From: Coriaria nepalensis | Lineage: Eukaryota; Streptophyta; Magnoliopsida; Cucurbitales; Coriariaceae | Length of the DNA: 64,000 nt | NCBI GenBank assembly: GCA_027186245.1 | Contig: CP114481.1 | Location: 17,515,501 to 17,579,500, forward strand | Direction: 5' to 3' | Part shown: in pieces, positions 1 through 11,864 of the stretch | Position numbering within the stretch: the stretch's first letter is position 1 | How the letters are laid out: every line of letters begins with the position of its first letter | Translations under genes and position numbers: made by a program | Notes under the pieces: generated by a model | Databases searched by the model: none | What the model was told of the DNA's origin: nothing | What the model saw: the letters and a program-made list of their open reading frames with translations, nothing else

Positions 1-136
1 GACTCAGTGACATGACTTTAAGGCTAAACAAATGCATTGTTGCCTATAATAGATCAACTGCAAGTTATGCACGAAACTGATGTTTAAAGCCAAAATTTCG
101 TTCGAACTGATTTAGAATGATTTACTGACTAAAAGA
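1..136 (+). repeat. Monomer A, prototype (136 bp)
   Basis: This is the first monomer of the trimer. It begins GACTCAGTGACATGAC, followed by a TTTAAGGCTAA block, an AATGCATT palindrome, the AATAGATCAACTGCAAG block, and a TTTCGTTCGAA block before the tail TTTACTGACTAAAAGA. Alignment with B and C through TTAAGGCTAA, AGATCAA, GCAAGTTATG and GTTCGAA shows common ancestry, with an estimated 60-75% identity by eye. Main sub-types across the window differ after GCACGAAA: an ACTGATG type dominates to about 13 kb, GTCATG types recur throughout, and GTCTTG types are concentrated at 27-45 kb. Confidence 0.93.
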
Positions 137-276
137 GATGCAAAAATATGACCTTAAGGCTAAAAAATGCATAGTTGCCATCAATAGATCAATTGCAAGT
201 TATGCATGAAAGTCGCGTTATAAATGCAAAAAGAGAATTGGTTCGAAGTGCCTTCAAACAATTTAATGATTGGAAA
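137..276 (+). repeat. Monomer B, prototype (140 bp)
   Basis: This is the second monomer of the trimer. It begins GATGCAAAAATATGACC (GACGC in many later units) and contains TTAAGGCTAAAAAATGCATAG, the dyad CAATAGATCAATTG, TTATGCATGAAAGTCGCG, and then GGTTCGAAGTGCC. It ends AATGATTGAAAA. Two of its motifs, ATGCAT and GTCGCG, make it recognisable in nearly every unit. The GTCGCG site varies mostly by CpG transitions (GTCACG, GTCGTG, GTCGCA). Confidence 0.93.
182..195. other. Conserved GATC-centred dyad in monomer B
   Basis: CAATAGATCAATTG is an imperfect 14-bp palindrome: 12 of 14 positions match the reverse complement, and the exceptions are one A/A pair. It is kept in nearly all B monomers and, in altered form, in A (AATAGATCAACTG) and C (CAGTAGATTAATTG), so it is among the best preserved segments between monomer types. 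A role in cruciform formation or protein binding is only a possibility. Confidence 0.55.
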
Positions 277-419
277 GGCTGAGTGATATGCTTTTTAATG
301 GTAAAATAATGTATTGTTGTGTTCAGTAGATTAATTGCAGCTTATGTAAGAAAATAATGTTTGAAGGGCGAAAATATGATTCGTTCGAATTAATTTGGAA
401 TGATTTAACGACTAGAAGA
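277..419 (+). repeat. Monomer C, prototype (143 bp)
   Basis: This is the third and most A+T-rich monomer (about 28% G+C by hand count on a consensus-like copy). It begins GACTGAGTGATATGC (here the first bases read GGCTGAG), then TTTTTAATGGTAAAATAATG, TTGTGTTCAGTAGATTAATTGCAG split over two blocks, GAAGGGCGAAAATA, and the tail CGTTCGAATTAATTT. In most units of the left 50 kb the tail contains an EcoRI site (GAATTC), which would give a 419-bp EcoRI ladder on genomic DNA. It is the most length-variable monomer: the 17-bp deletion and the recurrent 1-bp loss CTAAAATAATG to CTAAAAAATG both lie in C. Confidence 0.93.
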
Positions 420-838
420 GACTCAGTGACATGACTTTAAGGCTAAACAAATGCATTGTTGCCTATAATAGATCAGCTGCAAGTTATGCACGAAAGTCAT
501 GTTTAAACGCTGAATTTCGTTCGAAGTGATTCAGAATGATTTACTGACTAAAAGAGAAGCAAAAATATGACTTTAAGGCTAAAAAATGCATAGTTGCCAT
601 CAATAGATCAATTGAAAGTTATGCATGAAAGTCGCGTTTTAAATGCAAAAAGAGAATTGGTACGAAGTGCCTTCAAACAATTTAATGATTGAAAAGACTA
701 AGTGATATGCTTTTTAACGGTAAAATAATGTATTGTTGTGTTCAGTAGATTAATTGGAGGTTATGTAAGAAAATAATGTTTGAAGGGCGAAAATAGAATT
801 CGTTCAAATTAATTTAGAATGATTTAATGACTAGAAGA
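420..838 (+). repeat. Trimer unit 2, GTCATG-type A monomer
   Basis: The A monomer reads CAGCTGCAAG and GTCATGTTTAAACGCTG, unlike units 1 and 3. It closely matches the unit at 2934, 2514 bp (six trimers) away. B carries TTGAAAGTTATG and GGTACGAAG in both copies. This is the trace of an older six-trimer repeat whose other members have since been replaced. Confidence 0.75.
515..531 (+). other. CENP-B-box-like segment in monomer A (5' half only)
   Basis: TTTCGTTCGAAGTGATT matches 12 of 17 positions of the mammalian CENP-B box consensus (YTTCGTTGGAARCGGGA). It carries the essential TTCG and the central A but only one of the four bases of the CGGG core. The motif recurs once per 419-bp unit in most A monomers. 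Canonical CENP-B binding is unlikely without CGGG. Resemblance through shared ancestry, convergence or chance cannot be separated here. Confidence 0.35.
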
Positions 839-2640
839 GACTCAGTGACATGACTTTAAGGCTAAACAAATGCATTGTTGCCTATAATAGATCAACTGCA
901 AGTTATGCACGAAACTGATGTTTAAAGCCAAAATTTCGTTCGAACTGATTTAGAATGATTTACTGACTAAAAGAGATGCAAAAATATGACCTTAAGGCTA
1001 AAAAATGCATAGTTGCCATCAATAGATCAATTGCAAGTTATGCATGAAAGTCGCGTTTTAAATGCAAAAATAGAATTGGTTCGAAGTGCCTTCAAACAAT
1101 TTAATGATTGAAAAGACTGAGTGATATGCTTTTTAATGGTAAAATAATTTATTGTTGTGTTCAGTAGATTAATTGCAGGTTATGTAAGAAAATAATGTTG
1201 AAAGGGCGAAAATAGAATTCGTTCAAATTAATTTAGAATGATTTAATGACTAGAAGAGACTCAGTGACATGACTTTAAGGCTAAACAAATGCATTGTTGC
1301 CTATAATAGATCGACTGCAAGTTATGCACGAAACTGATGTTTAAAGCCAAAATTTCGGTCGAACTGATTTAGAATGATTTACTGACTAAAAGAGATGCAA
1401 AAATATGACCTTAAGGCTAAAAAATGCATAGTTGCCATCAATAGATCAATTGCAAGTTATGCATGAAAGTCGCGTTTTAAATGCAAAAATAGAATTGGTT
1501 CGAAGTGCCTTCAAACAATTTAATGATTGAAAAGACTGAGTGATATGCTTTTTAATGGTAAAATAATGTATTGTTGTGTTCAGTAGATTAATTGCAGGTT
1601 ATGTAAGAAAATAATGTTTGAAGGGCGAAAATAGAATTCGTTCAAATTAATTTAGAATGATTTAATGACTAGAAGAGACTCAGTGACATGACTTTAAGGC
1701 TAAACAAATGCATTGTTGCCTATAATAGATCAACTGCAAGTTATGCACGAAACTGATGTTTAAAGCCAAAATTTCGTTCGAACTGATTTAGAATGATTTA
1801 CTGACTAAAAGAGATGCAAAAATATGACCTTAAGGCTAAAAAATGCATAGTTGCCATCAATAGATCAATTGCAAGTTATGCATGAAAGTCGCGTTTTAAA
1901 TGCAAAAATAGAATTTGTTCGAAGTGCCTTCAAACAATTTAATGATTGAAAAGACTAAGTGATATGCTTTTTAACGGTAAAATAATGTATTGTTGTGTTC
2001 AGTAGATTAATTGCAGGTTATGTAAGAAAATAATGTTTGAAGGGCGAAAATAGAATTCGTTCAAATTAATTTAGAATGATTTAATGACTAGAAGAGACTC
2101 AGTGACCTGACTTTAAGGCTAAACAAATGCATTGTTGCCTATAATAGATCAACTGCAAATTATGCACGAAACTGATGTTTAAAGCCAAAATTTCGTTCGA
2201 ACTGATTTAGAATGATTTACTGACTAAAAGAGATGCAAAAATATGACCTTAAGGCTAAAAAATGCGTAGTTGCCATCAATAGATCAATTGCAAGTTATGC
2301 ATGAAAGTCGCGTTTTAAATGCAAAAATAGAATTGGTTCGAAGTGCCTTCAAACAATTTAATGATTGAAAAGACTGAGTGATATGCTTTTTAATGGTAAA
2401 ATAATGTATTGTTGTGTTCAGTAGATTAATTGCAGGTTATGTAAGAAAATAATGTTTGAAGGGCGAAAATAGAATTCGTTCAAATTAATTTAGAATGATT
2501 TAATGACTAGGAGAGACTCAGTGACATGACTTTAAGGCTAAACAAATGCATTGTTGCCTATAATAGATCAACTGCAAGTTATGCACGAAACTGATGTTTA
2601 AAGCCAAAATTTCGTTCGAACTGATTTAGAATGATTTACT
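839..2640 (+). repeat. Homogenised run of near-identical 419-bp units
   Basis: Units starting at 839, 1258, 1677 and 2096, plus the A monomer of the unit at 2515, share the same private variants. These are GATGTTTAAAGCCAAAATTTCG and GTTCGAACTG in A, and CGTTCAAATT in C. Only scattered single-base differences separate them, for example TCAACTG to TCGACTG at about 1312 and GACATG to GACCTG at about 2105. The A type also matches unit 1. The similarity ends in B of the unit at 2515, which reads AAAGGAAACGC instead of AAAGAGATGC. The run indicates recent amplification with a single trimer as the copying unit. Confidence 0.85.
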
Positions 2641-4609
2641 GACTAAAGGAAACGCAAAAATATGAGTTTAAGGCTAAAAAATGCATAGTTGCCATCAATA
2701 GATCAATTGCAAGTTATGCATGAAAGTCACGTTTTAAATGCAAAAAGAGAATTAGTTGGATGTGCCTTCAAACAATTTAATGATTGAAAAGACTTAGTGA
2801 TATGCTTTTTAATGCTAAAATAATGCATTGTTGTCTTCAATAGATTAATTACAGGTTATGAAAGAAAATCATGTTTGAAGGGCGAAAATAGGATTCGTTC
2901 GAATTAATTTAGAATGATTTAATGACTAGAAGAGACTCAGTGACATGACTTTAAGGCTAAACATATGCATTGTTGCCTATAATAGATCAGCTGCAAGTTA
3001 TGCACGAAAGTCATGTTTAAACGCTGAATTTCGTTCGAAGTGATTCAGAATGATTTACTGACTAAAAGAGACGCAAAAATATGACTTTACGGCTAAAAAA
3101 TGCATAGTTGCCATCAATAGATCAATTGAAAGTTATGCATGAAAGTCGCGTTTTAAATGCAAAAAGAGAATTGGTACGAAGTGCCTTCAAACAATTTAAT
3201 GATTGAAAAGACTAAGTGATATGCTTTTTAACGGTAAAATAATGTATTGTTGTGTTCAGTAGATTAATTGCAGGTTATGTAAGAAAATAATGTTTGAAGG
3301 GCGAAAACAGAATTCGTTCAAATTAATTTAGAATGATTTAATGACTAGAAGAGACTCAGTGACATGACTTTAAGGCTAAACAAATGCATTGTTGCCTATA
3401 ATAGATCAACAGCAAGTTATGCACGAAAGTCATGTTTAAACGCCCAATTTCGTTCGAAGTGATTCAGAATGATTTACTGACTAAAAGAGACGCAAAAATA
3501 TGAGTTTAAGGCTAAAAAATGCATAGTTGCGATAAATAGATCAATTGCAAGTTATGCATGAAAGTCGCGTTTTAAATGCAAAAAGAGAATTGGTTCGAAG
3601 TGCCTTCCAACTATTTAATGATTGAAAAGACTAAGTGATAAGCTTTTTAATGCTAAAATAATGCATTGTTGTCTTCAGTAGATTAATTGCAAGTTATGTA
3701 AGAAAATAATGTTTGAAGGGAGAAAATAGAATTCATTTGAATTAATTTGGAATGATTTAACGACTAGAAGAGACTCAGTGACATGACTTTAAGGCTAAAC
3801 AAATGCATTGTTGCCTATAATAGATCAACTGCAAGTTATGCACGAAACTGATGTTTAAAGGCAGAATTTCGTTCGAAGTGATTAAGAATGATTTACTGAC
3901 TCAAAGAGATGCAAAAATATGACCTTAAGGCTAAAAAATGCACAGTTGCCATCAATAGATCAATTGCAAGTTATGCATGAAAGTCGCGTTTTAAATGCAA
4001 AAAGAGAATTTGTTTGAAGTGCCTTCAAACAATTTAATGATTGAAAAGACTGAGTGATATGCTTTTTAATCGTAAAATAATGGATTGTTTTGTTCAGTAG
4101 ATTAATTGCAGGTTATGTAAGAAAATAATGTTTGAAGGGCGAAAATAGGATTCGTTCGAATTAATTTAGAATGATTTAATGACTAGAAGAGACTTAGTGA
4201 CATGACTTTAAGGCTAAACAAATGCGTTATTGCCTATAATAGATCAACTGCAAGTTATGCACGAAACTGATGTTTAATGGCAGAATTTCGTTCGAAGTGA
4301 TTTAGAATGATTTACTGACTAAAAGAGATGCAAAAATATGATCTTAAGGCTAAAAAATGCATAGTTGCCATCAATAGATCAATTGCAAGTTATGCATGAA
4401 AGTCGCGTTTTAAATGCAAAAAGAGAATTTGTTCGAAGTGCCTTCAAACAATTTAATGATTGAAAAGACTGAGTGATATGCTTTTTAATGGTAAAATAAT
4501 GTATTGTTGTGTTCAGTAGATTAATTGCAGCTTATGTAAGAAAATAATGTTTGAAGGGCGAAAATATGATTCGTTCGAATTAATTTGGAATGATTTAACG
4601 ACTAGAAGA
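2641..4609 (+). repeat. Mixed trimer units between homogenised runs
   Basis: Units in this stretch carry different A sub-types (GTCATG at 2934 and 3353, ACTGATG at 3772 and 4191) and varied B starts (GACGC or GATGC). No run of near-identical neighbours is visible. All units keep the 419-bp length. It is ordinary, older satellite sequence. Confidence 0.8.
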
Positions 4610-7541
4610 GACTCAGTGACATGACTTTAAGGCTAAACAAATGCATTGTTGTGTATAATAGATCAACTGCAAGTTATGCATGAAACTGATGTTTAAAGGC
4701 AGAATTTCGTTCGAAGTGATTTAGAATGATTTACTGACTAAAAGAGATGCAAAAATATGACCTTAAGGCTAAAAAATGCATAGTTGCCATCAATAGATCA
4801 ATTGCAAGTTATGCATGAAAGTCGCGTTTTAAATGCAAAAAGAGAATATTTTCGAAGTGCCTTCAAACAATTTAATGATTGAAAAGACTGAGTGATATGC
4901 TTTTCAATGGTAAAATAATGTATTGTTGTGTTCAGTAGATTAATTGCAGGTTATGTAAGAAAATAATGTTTGAAGGGCGAAAATAGAATTCGTTCGAATT
5001 AATTTAGAATGATTTAATGACTAGAAGAGACTCAATGACATGACTTTAAGGCTAAACAAATGCATTGTTGCCCATAATAGATCAACTGCAAGTTATGCAC
5101 GAAACTGATGTTTAAAGGCAGAATTTCGTTCGAAGTGATTTAGAATGATTTACTGACTAAAAGAGATGCAAAAATATGACCTTAAGGCTAAAAAATGCAT
5201 AGTTGCCATCAATAGATCAATTGCAAGTTATGCATGAAAGTCGCGTTTTAAATGCAAAAATAGAATTTGTTCGAGTGCCTTCAAACAATTTAATGATTGA
5301 AAAGACTGAGTTATATGCTTTTTAATGGTAAAATAATGTATTGTTGTGTTCAGTAGATTAATTGCAGTTTATGTAAGAAAATAATGTTTGAAGGGCGAAA
5401 ATAGAATTCGTTCGAATTAATTTAGAAAGATTTAATGACTAGAAGAGACTCAGTGACATGACTTTAAGGCTAAACAAATGCATTGTTGCCTATAATAGAT
5501 CAACTGCAAGTTATGCACGAAACTGATGTTTAAAGGCAGAATTTCGTTCCAAGTGATTTAAAATGATTTACTGACTAAAAGAGATGCAAAAATATGACCT
5601 TAAGGCTAAAAAATGCATAGTTGCCATCAATAGATCAATTGCAAGTTATGCATGAAAGTCGCGTTTTAAATGCAAAAAGAGAATTTGTTCGAAGTGCCTT
5701 CAAACAATTTAATGATTGAAAAGACTGAGTTATATGCTTTTTAATGGTAAAATAATGTATTGTTGTGTTCAGTAGATTAATTGCAGCTTATGTAACAAAA
5801 TAATGTTTGAAGGGCGAAAATAGGATTCGTTCGAATTAATTTAGAATGATTTAATGACTAGAAGAGACTCAGTGACATGACTTTAAGGCTAAACAAATGC
5901 ATTGTTGCCCATAATAGATCAACTGCAAGTTATGCATGAAACTGATGTTGAAAGGCAGAATTTCGTTCGAAGTGATTTATAATGATTTACTGACTAAAAG
6001 AGATGCAAAAATATGACCTTAAGGCTAAAAAATGCATAGTTGCCATCAATAGATCAATTGCAAGTTATGCATGAAAGTCGCGTTTTAAATGTAAAAAGAG
6101 AATTGGTTCGAAATGCCTTCAAACAATTTAATGATTGAAAAGACTGAGTGATATGCTTTTTAATGGTAAAATAATGTATTGTTGTGTTCAGTAGATTAAT
6201 TGCAGGTTATGTAAGAAAATAATGTTTGAAGGGCGAAAATAGGATTCGTTCGAATTAATTTGGAATGATTTAATGACTGGAAGAGACACAGTTACATGAC
6301 TTTAAGGCCAAACAAATGCATTGTTGCCTATAATAGATCAGCTGCAAGTTATGCACGAAACTGATGTTTAAAGGCAGAATTTCGTTCGAAGTGATTCAGA
6401 ATGATTTACTGACTAAAAGAGACGCAAAAATATGAGTTTAAGGCTAAAAAATGCATAGTTGCCATCAATAGATCAATTGCAAGATATGCATGAAAGTCGC
6501 GTTTTAAATGCGAAAAGAGAATTGGTACAAAGTGCCTTCAAACAATTTAATGATTGAAAAGACTAAGTGATATGCTTTTTAATGGTAAAATAATGTATTG
6601 TTGTGTTCAGTAGATTAATTGCAGGTTATGTAAGAAAATAATGTTTGAAAGGCGAAAATAGAATTCGTTCGAATTAATTTAGAATGATTTAATGACTAAA
6701 AGAGACTCAGTGACATAACTTTAAGGCTAAACAAATGCATTGTTGCCTATAATAGATCAACAGCAAGTTATGCACGAAAGTCATGTTTAAACGCCAAATT
6801 TCGTTCGAAGTGATTCAGAATGATTTACTGACTAAAAGAGACGCAAAAATATGACTTTAAGGCTAAAAAATGCATAGTTGCCATCAATCGATCAATTGCA
6901 AGTTATGCATGAAAGTCGCGTTTTAAATGCAAAAAGAGAATTTGTTCGAAGTGCCTTCAAACAATTTAATGATTGAAAAGACTGAGTGATATGCTTTTTA
7001 ATGGTAAAATAATGTATTGTTGTGTTCAGTAGATTAATTGCAGCTTATGTAAGAAAATAATGTTTGAAGGGCGAAAATATGATTCGTTCGAATTAATTTG
7101 GAATCATTTAACGACTAGAAAAGACTCAGTGACATGACTTTAGGGCTAAACAAATGCATTGTTGCGTATAATAGATCAATTGCAAGTTACGCATGAAACT
7201 GATGTTTAAAGGCAGAATTTCGTTCGAAGTGATTTAGAATGATTTACTGACTAAAAGAGATGCAAAAATATGACCTTAAGGCTAAAAAATGCATAGTTGC
7301 CATCAATAGATCAATTGGAAGTTATGCATGAAAGTCGCGTTTTAAATGCAAAAAGAGAATATTTTCGAAGTGCCTTCAAACAATTTAATGATTGAAAAGA
7401 CTGAGTGATATGCTTTTCAATGGTAAAATAATGTATTGTTGTGTTCAGTAGATTAATTGCAGGTTATGTAAGAAAATAATGTTTGAAGGGCGAAAATAGA
7501 ATTCGTTCGAATTAATTTAGAATGATTTAATGACTAGAAGA
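4610..7541 (+). repeat. Trimer units with the GAATATTTTCG B variant and six-trimer spacing
   Basis: The units at 4610, 5029 and 5447 match those at 7123, 7542 and 7960, about 2513 bp away. Shared private variants are GAATATTTTCG in B with CTTTTCAATGG in C, CAATGACATG with TTGCCCATAATAG in A, and a one-base loss GTTCGAGTGCC in B. The last shortens the units at 5029 and 7542 to 418 bp. The intervening units at 5866, 6285 and 6704 are of other types. Confidence 0.8.
4987..5000. other. Perfect spaced dyad at the C-monomer EcoRI site
   Basis: AATTCG-TT-CGAATT is a perfect inverted repeat of 6-bp arms around a 2-bp spacer. It overlaps the EcoRI site GAATTC and contains the palindrome TTCGAA. It recurs in most C monomers, though some copies read CGTTCAAATT, GGATTCG or TGATTCG, which weakens the left or right arm. 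The CGTTCGAA part is shared with monomer A. Confidence 0.6.
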
Positions 7542-10053
7542 GACTCAATGACATGACTTTAAGGCTAAACAAATGCATTGTTGCCCATAATAGATCAACT
7601 GCAAGTTATGCACGAAACTGATGTTTAAAGGCAGAATTTCGTTCGAAGTGATTTAGAATGATTTACTGACTAAAAGAGATGCAAAAATATGACCTTAAGG
7701 CTAAAAAATGCATAGTTGCCATCAATAGATCAATTGCAAGTTATGCATGAAAGTCGCGTTTTAAATGCAAAAAGAGAATTTGTTCGAGTGCCTTCAAACA
7801 ATTTAATGATTGAAAAGACTGAGTTATATGCTTTTTAATGGTAAAATAATGTATTGTTTTGTTCAGTAGATTAATTGCAGTTTATGTAAGAAAATAATGT
7901 TTGAAGGGCGAAAATAGAATTCGTTCGAATTAATTTAGAAAGATTTAATGACTAGAAGAGACTCAGTGACATGACTTTAAGGCTAAACAAATGCATTGTT
8001 GCCTATAATAGATCAACTGCAAGTTATGCACGAAACTGATGTTTAAAGGCATAATTTCGTTCCAAGTGATTTAAAATGATTTACTGACTAAAAGAGATGC
8101 AAAAATATGACCTTAAGGCTAAAAAATGCATAGTTACCATCAATAGATCAATTGCAAGTTATGCATGAAAATCGCGTTTTAAATGCAAAAAGAGAATTTG
8201 TTCGAAGTGCCTTCAAACAATTTAATGATTGAAAAGACTGAGTTATATGCTTTTTAATGGTAAAATAATGTATTGTTGTGTTCAGTAGATTAATTGCAGT
8301 TTATGTAAGAAAATAATGTTTGAAGGGCGAAAATAGAATTCGTTCGAATTAATTTAGAAAGATTTAATGACTAGAAGAGACTCAGTGACATGACTTTAAG
8401 GCTAAACAAATGCATTGTTGCCTATAATAGATCAACTGCAAGTTATGCACGAAACTGATGTTTAAAGGCAGAATTTCGTTCCAAGTGATTTAAAATGATT
8501 TACTGACTAAAAGAGATGCAAAAATATGACCTTAAGGATAAAAAATGCATAGTTGCCATCAATAGATCAATTGCAAGTTATGCATGAAAGTCGCGTTTTA
8601 AATGCAAAAAGAGAATATTTTCGAAGTGCCTTCAAACAATTTAATGATTGAAAAGACTGAGTGATATGCTTTTCAATGGTAAAATAATGTATTGTTGTGT
8701 TCAGTAGATTAATTGCAGGTTATGTAAGAAAATAATGTTTGAAGGGCGAAAATAGAATTCGTTCGAATTAATTTAGAATGATTTAATGACTAGAAGAGAC
8801 TCAATGACATGACTTTAAGGCTAAACAAATGCATTGTTGCCCATAATAGATCAACTGCAAGTTATGCCCGAAACTGATGTTTAAAGGCAGAATTTCGTTC
8901 GAAGTGATTTAGAATGATTTACTGACTAAAAGAGATGCAAAAATATGACCTTAAGGCTAAAAAATGCATAGTTGCCATCAATAGATCAATTGCAAGTTAT
9001 GCATGAAAGTCGCGTTTTAAATGCAAAAGGAGAATTTGTTCGAGTGCCTTCAAACAATTTAATGATTGAAAAGACTGAGTTATATGCTTTTTAATGGTAA
9101 AATAATGTATTGTTGTGTTCAGTAGATTAATTGCAGTTTATGTAAGAAAATAATGTTTGAAGGGCGAAAATAGAATTCGTTCGAATTAATTTAGAAAGAT
9201 TTAATGACTAGAAGAGACTCAGTGACATGACTTTAAGGCTAAACAAATGCATTGTTGCCTATAATAGATCAACTGCAAGTTATGCACGAAACTGATGTTT
9301 AAAGGCATAATTTCGTTCCAAGTGATTTAAAATGATTTACTGACTAAAAGAGATGCAAAAATATGACCTTAAGGCTAAAAAATGCATAGTTGCCATCAGT
9401 AGATCAATTGCAAGTTATGCATGAAAGTCGCGTTTTAAATGCAAAAAGAGAATTTGTTCGAAGTGCCTTCAAACAATTTAATGATTGAAAAGACTGAGTT
9501 ATATGCTTTTTAATGGTAAAATAATGTATTGTTGTGTTCAGTAGATTAATTGCAGTTTATGTAAGAAAATAATGTTTGAAGGTCGAAAATAGAATTCGTT
9601 CGAATTAATTTAGAAAGATTTAATGACTAGAAGAGACTCAGTGACATGACTTTAAGGCTAAACAAATGCATTGTTGCCTATAATAGATCAACTGCAAGTT
9701 ATGCACGAAACTGATGTTTAAAGGCAGAATTTCGTTCCAAGTGATTTAAAATGATTTACTGACTAAAAGAGATGCAAAAATATGACCTTAAGGCTAAAAA
9801 ATGCATAGTTGCCATCAATAGATCAATTGCAAGTTATGCATGAAAGTCGCGTTTTAAATGCAAAAAGAGAATATTTTCGAAGTGCCTTCAAACAATTTAA
9901 TGATTGAAAAGACTGAGTGATATGCTTTTTAATGGTAAAATAATGTATTGTTGTGTTCAGTAGATTAATTGCAGGTTATGTAAGAAAATAATGTTTGAAG
10001 GGCGAAAATAGAATTCGTTCGAATTAATTTAGAATGATTTAATGCCTAAAAGA
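7542..10053 (+). repeat. 1256-bp HOR (three trimers), two copies
   Basis: Units 7542/7960/8379 and 8798/9216/9635 form two copies of a nine-monomer repeat with a 1256-bp period. The order of markers is the same in both: CAATGACATG with TTGCCCATAA and the one-base loss GTTCGAGTG, then GTTCCAAGTGATTTAAAATG with GGCATAATTTCG, then the same A type with GAATATTTTCG in B. The period is 1256 rather than 1257 because each copy contains one 418-bp unit. Differences are few (for example ATGCCCG at about 8866, AAAAGGAG at about 9027). Confidence 0.85.
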
Positions 10054-10608
10054 GACTCAGTGACATAACTTTAAGGCTAAAAAAATGCATTGTTGCCTAT
10101 AATAGATCAACAGCAAGTTATGCACGAAAGTCATGTTTAAACGCCAAATTTCGTTCGAAGTGATTCAGAATGATTTACTGACTAAAAGAGACGCAAAAAT
10201 ATGACTTTAAGGCTAAAAAATGCATAGTTGCCATCAATAGATCAATTGCAAGTTATGCATGAAAGTCGCGTTTTAAATGCAAAAAGAGAATTTGTTCGAA
10301 GTGCCTTCAAACAATTTAATGATTGAAAAGACTGAGTGATATGCTTTTTAATGGTAAAATAATGTATTGTTGTGTTCAGTAGATTAATTGCAGCTTATGT
10401 AAGAAAATAATGTTTGAAGGGCGAAAATATGATTCGTTCGAATTAATTTGGAATTATTTAACGACTAGAAAAGACTCAGTGACATGACTTTAGGGCTAAA
10501 CAAATGCATTGTTGCGTATAATAGATCAATTGCAAGTTACGCATGAAACTGATGTTTAAAGGCAGAATTTCGTTCGAAGTTATTTACAATGATTTACTGA
10601 CTAAAAGA
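10054..10608 (+). repeat. Displaced copy of the units at 6704-7258
   Basis: This stretch repeats the 6704 region 3350 bp (eight trimers) downstream. Shared rare variants are GACATAACTT with CAACAGCAAG and AAACGCCAAATTTCG, then TATGATTCG in C, and then an A monomer with TTTAGGGCTAA, TTGCGTATAATAG and TTACGCATG. The 1256-bp doublet lies between the two copies, so a larger block was duplicated or the doublet expanded inside it. Confidence 0.75.
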
Positions 10609-11027
10609 GATGCAATAATATGACCTTAAGGCTAAAAAATGCATAGTTGCCATCAATAGATCAATTGGAAGTTATGCATGAAAGTCGCGTTTTAAATGCA
10701 AAAAGAGAATTTGTTCGAAGTGCCTTCAAACAATTTAATGATTGAAAAAACTGAGTGATATGCTTTCTAATGGTAAAATAATGTATTGTTGTGTTCAGTA
10801 GATTAATTGCAGGTTCTGTAAGAAAATAATGTTTGAAGGGCGAAAATAGAATTCGTTCGAATTAATTTAGAATGATTTAATGACTAGAAGAGACTCGGTG
10901 ACATGACTTTAAGGCTAAACAAATGCATTGTTGCCTATAATAGATCAACTGCAAGTTATGCACGAAATTGATGTTTAAAGGCAGAATTTCGTTCGAAGTG
11001 ATTTAGAATGATTTACTGACTAAAAGA

Positions 11028-11168
11028 GATGCAAAAATATGACCTTAAGGCTAAAAAATGCATAGTTGCCATTAATAGATCAATTGCAAGTTATGCATGA
11101 AAGTCGCGTTTTAAATGTAAAAAGAGAATTGGTTCGAATTAATTTAGAATGATTTAATGACTAGAAGA
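11028..11168 (+). repeat. B/C hybrid monomer, first copy (141 bp)
   Basis: The 5' part is B (GATGCAAAAATATGACC through GAGAATTGGTTCGAA) and the 3' part is C (TTAATTTAGAATGATTTAATGACTAGAAGA). The switch lies within GTTCGAA, which B and C share. The missing B tail and C head account for the 142-bp shortening of this unit. Confidence 0.9.
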
Positions 11169-11723
11169 GACTCAGTGACATGACTTTAAGGCTAAACAAA
11201 TGCATTGTTGCCTATAATAGATCAACTGCAAGTTATGCACGAAATTGATGTTTAAAGGCAGAATTTCGTTCGAAGTGATTTAGAATGATTTACTGACTAA
11301 AAGAGATGCAATAATATGACCTTAAGGCTAAAAAATGCATAGTTGCCATCAATAGATCAATTGGAAGTTATGCATGAAAGTCGCGTTTTAAATGCAAAAA
11401 GAGAATTTGTTCGAAGTGCCTTCAAACAATTTAATGATTGAAAAAACTGAGTGATATGCTTTCTAATGGTAAAATAATGTATTGTTGTGTTCAGTAGATT
11501 AATTGCAGGTTCTGTAAGAAAATAATGTTTGAAGGGCGAAAATAGAATTCGTTCGAATTAATTTAGAATGATTTAATGACTAGAAGAGACTCGGTGACAT
11601 GACTTTAAGGCTAAACAAATGCATTGTTGCCTATAATAGATCAACTGCAAGTTATGCACGAAATTGATGTTTAAAGGCAGAATTTCGTTCGAAGTGATTT
11701 AGAATGATTTACTGACTAAAAGA

Positions 11724-11864
11724 GATGCAAAAATATGACCTTAAGGCTAAAAAATGCATAGTTGCCATCAATAGATCAATTGCAAGTTATGCATGAAAGT
11801 CGCGTTTTAAATGTAAAAAGAGAATTGGTTCGAATTAATTTAGAATGATTTAATGACTAGAAGA
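11724..11864 (+). repeat. B/C hybrid monomer, second copy (141 bp)
   Basis: This has the same B-to-C switch within GTTCGAA as the monomer 696 bp upstream. It is a descendant of the same event, copied by the pentamer duplication rather than a second independent deletion. It also shares the private variant AAATGTAAAAAG. Confidence 0.9.

Noticed and set aside
1..16. AP-1 or GCN4-like site in GACTCAG at the start of each unit
   Set aside because: The base before GACTCA is A in nearly all units, so the TGACTCA core is not formed. There is no other sign of a promoter.
515..531. Canonical CENP-B box
   Set aside because: The CGGG half is missing in all A monomers read, so only a half-match can be claimed. 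It is kept as a low-confidence CENP-B-like segment.
1040..1111. Recurring 23-codon ORF starting at ATGCATGAAAG in monomer B
   Set aside because: It recurs in most B monomers because the sequence recurs. It is short, lacks a ribosome-binding or promoter context, has a stop just upstream and changes frame from unit to unit. Other open stretches are equally short shadows of the repeat.
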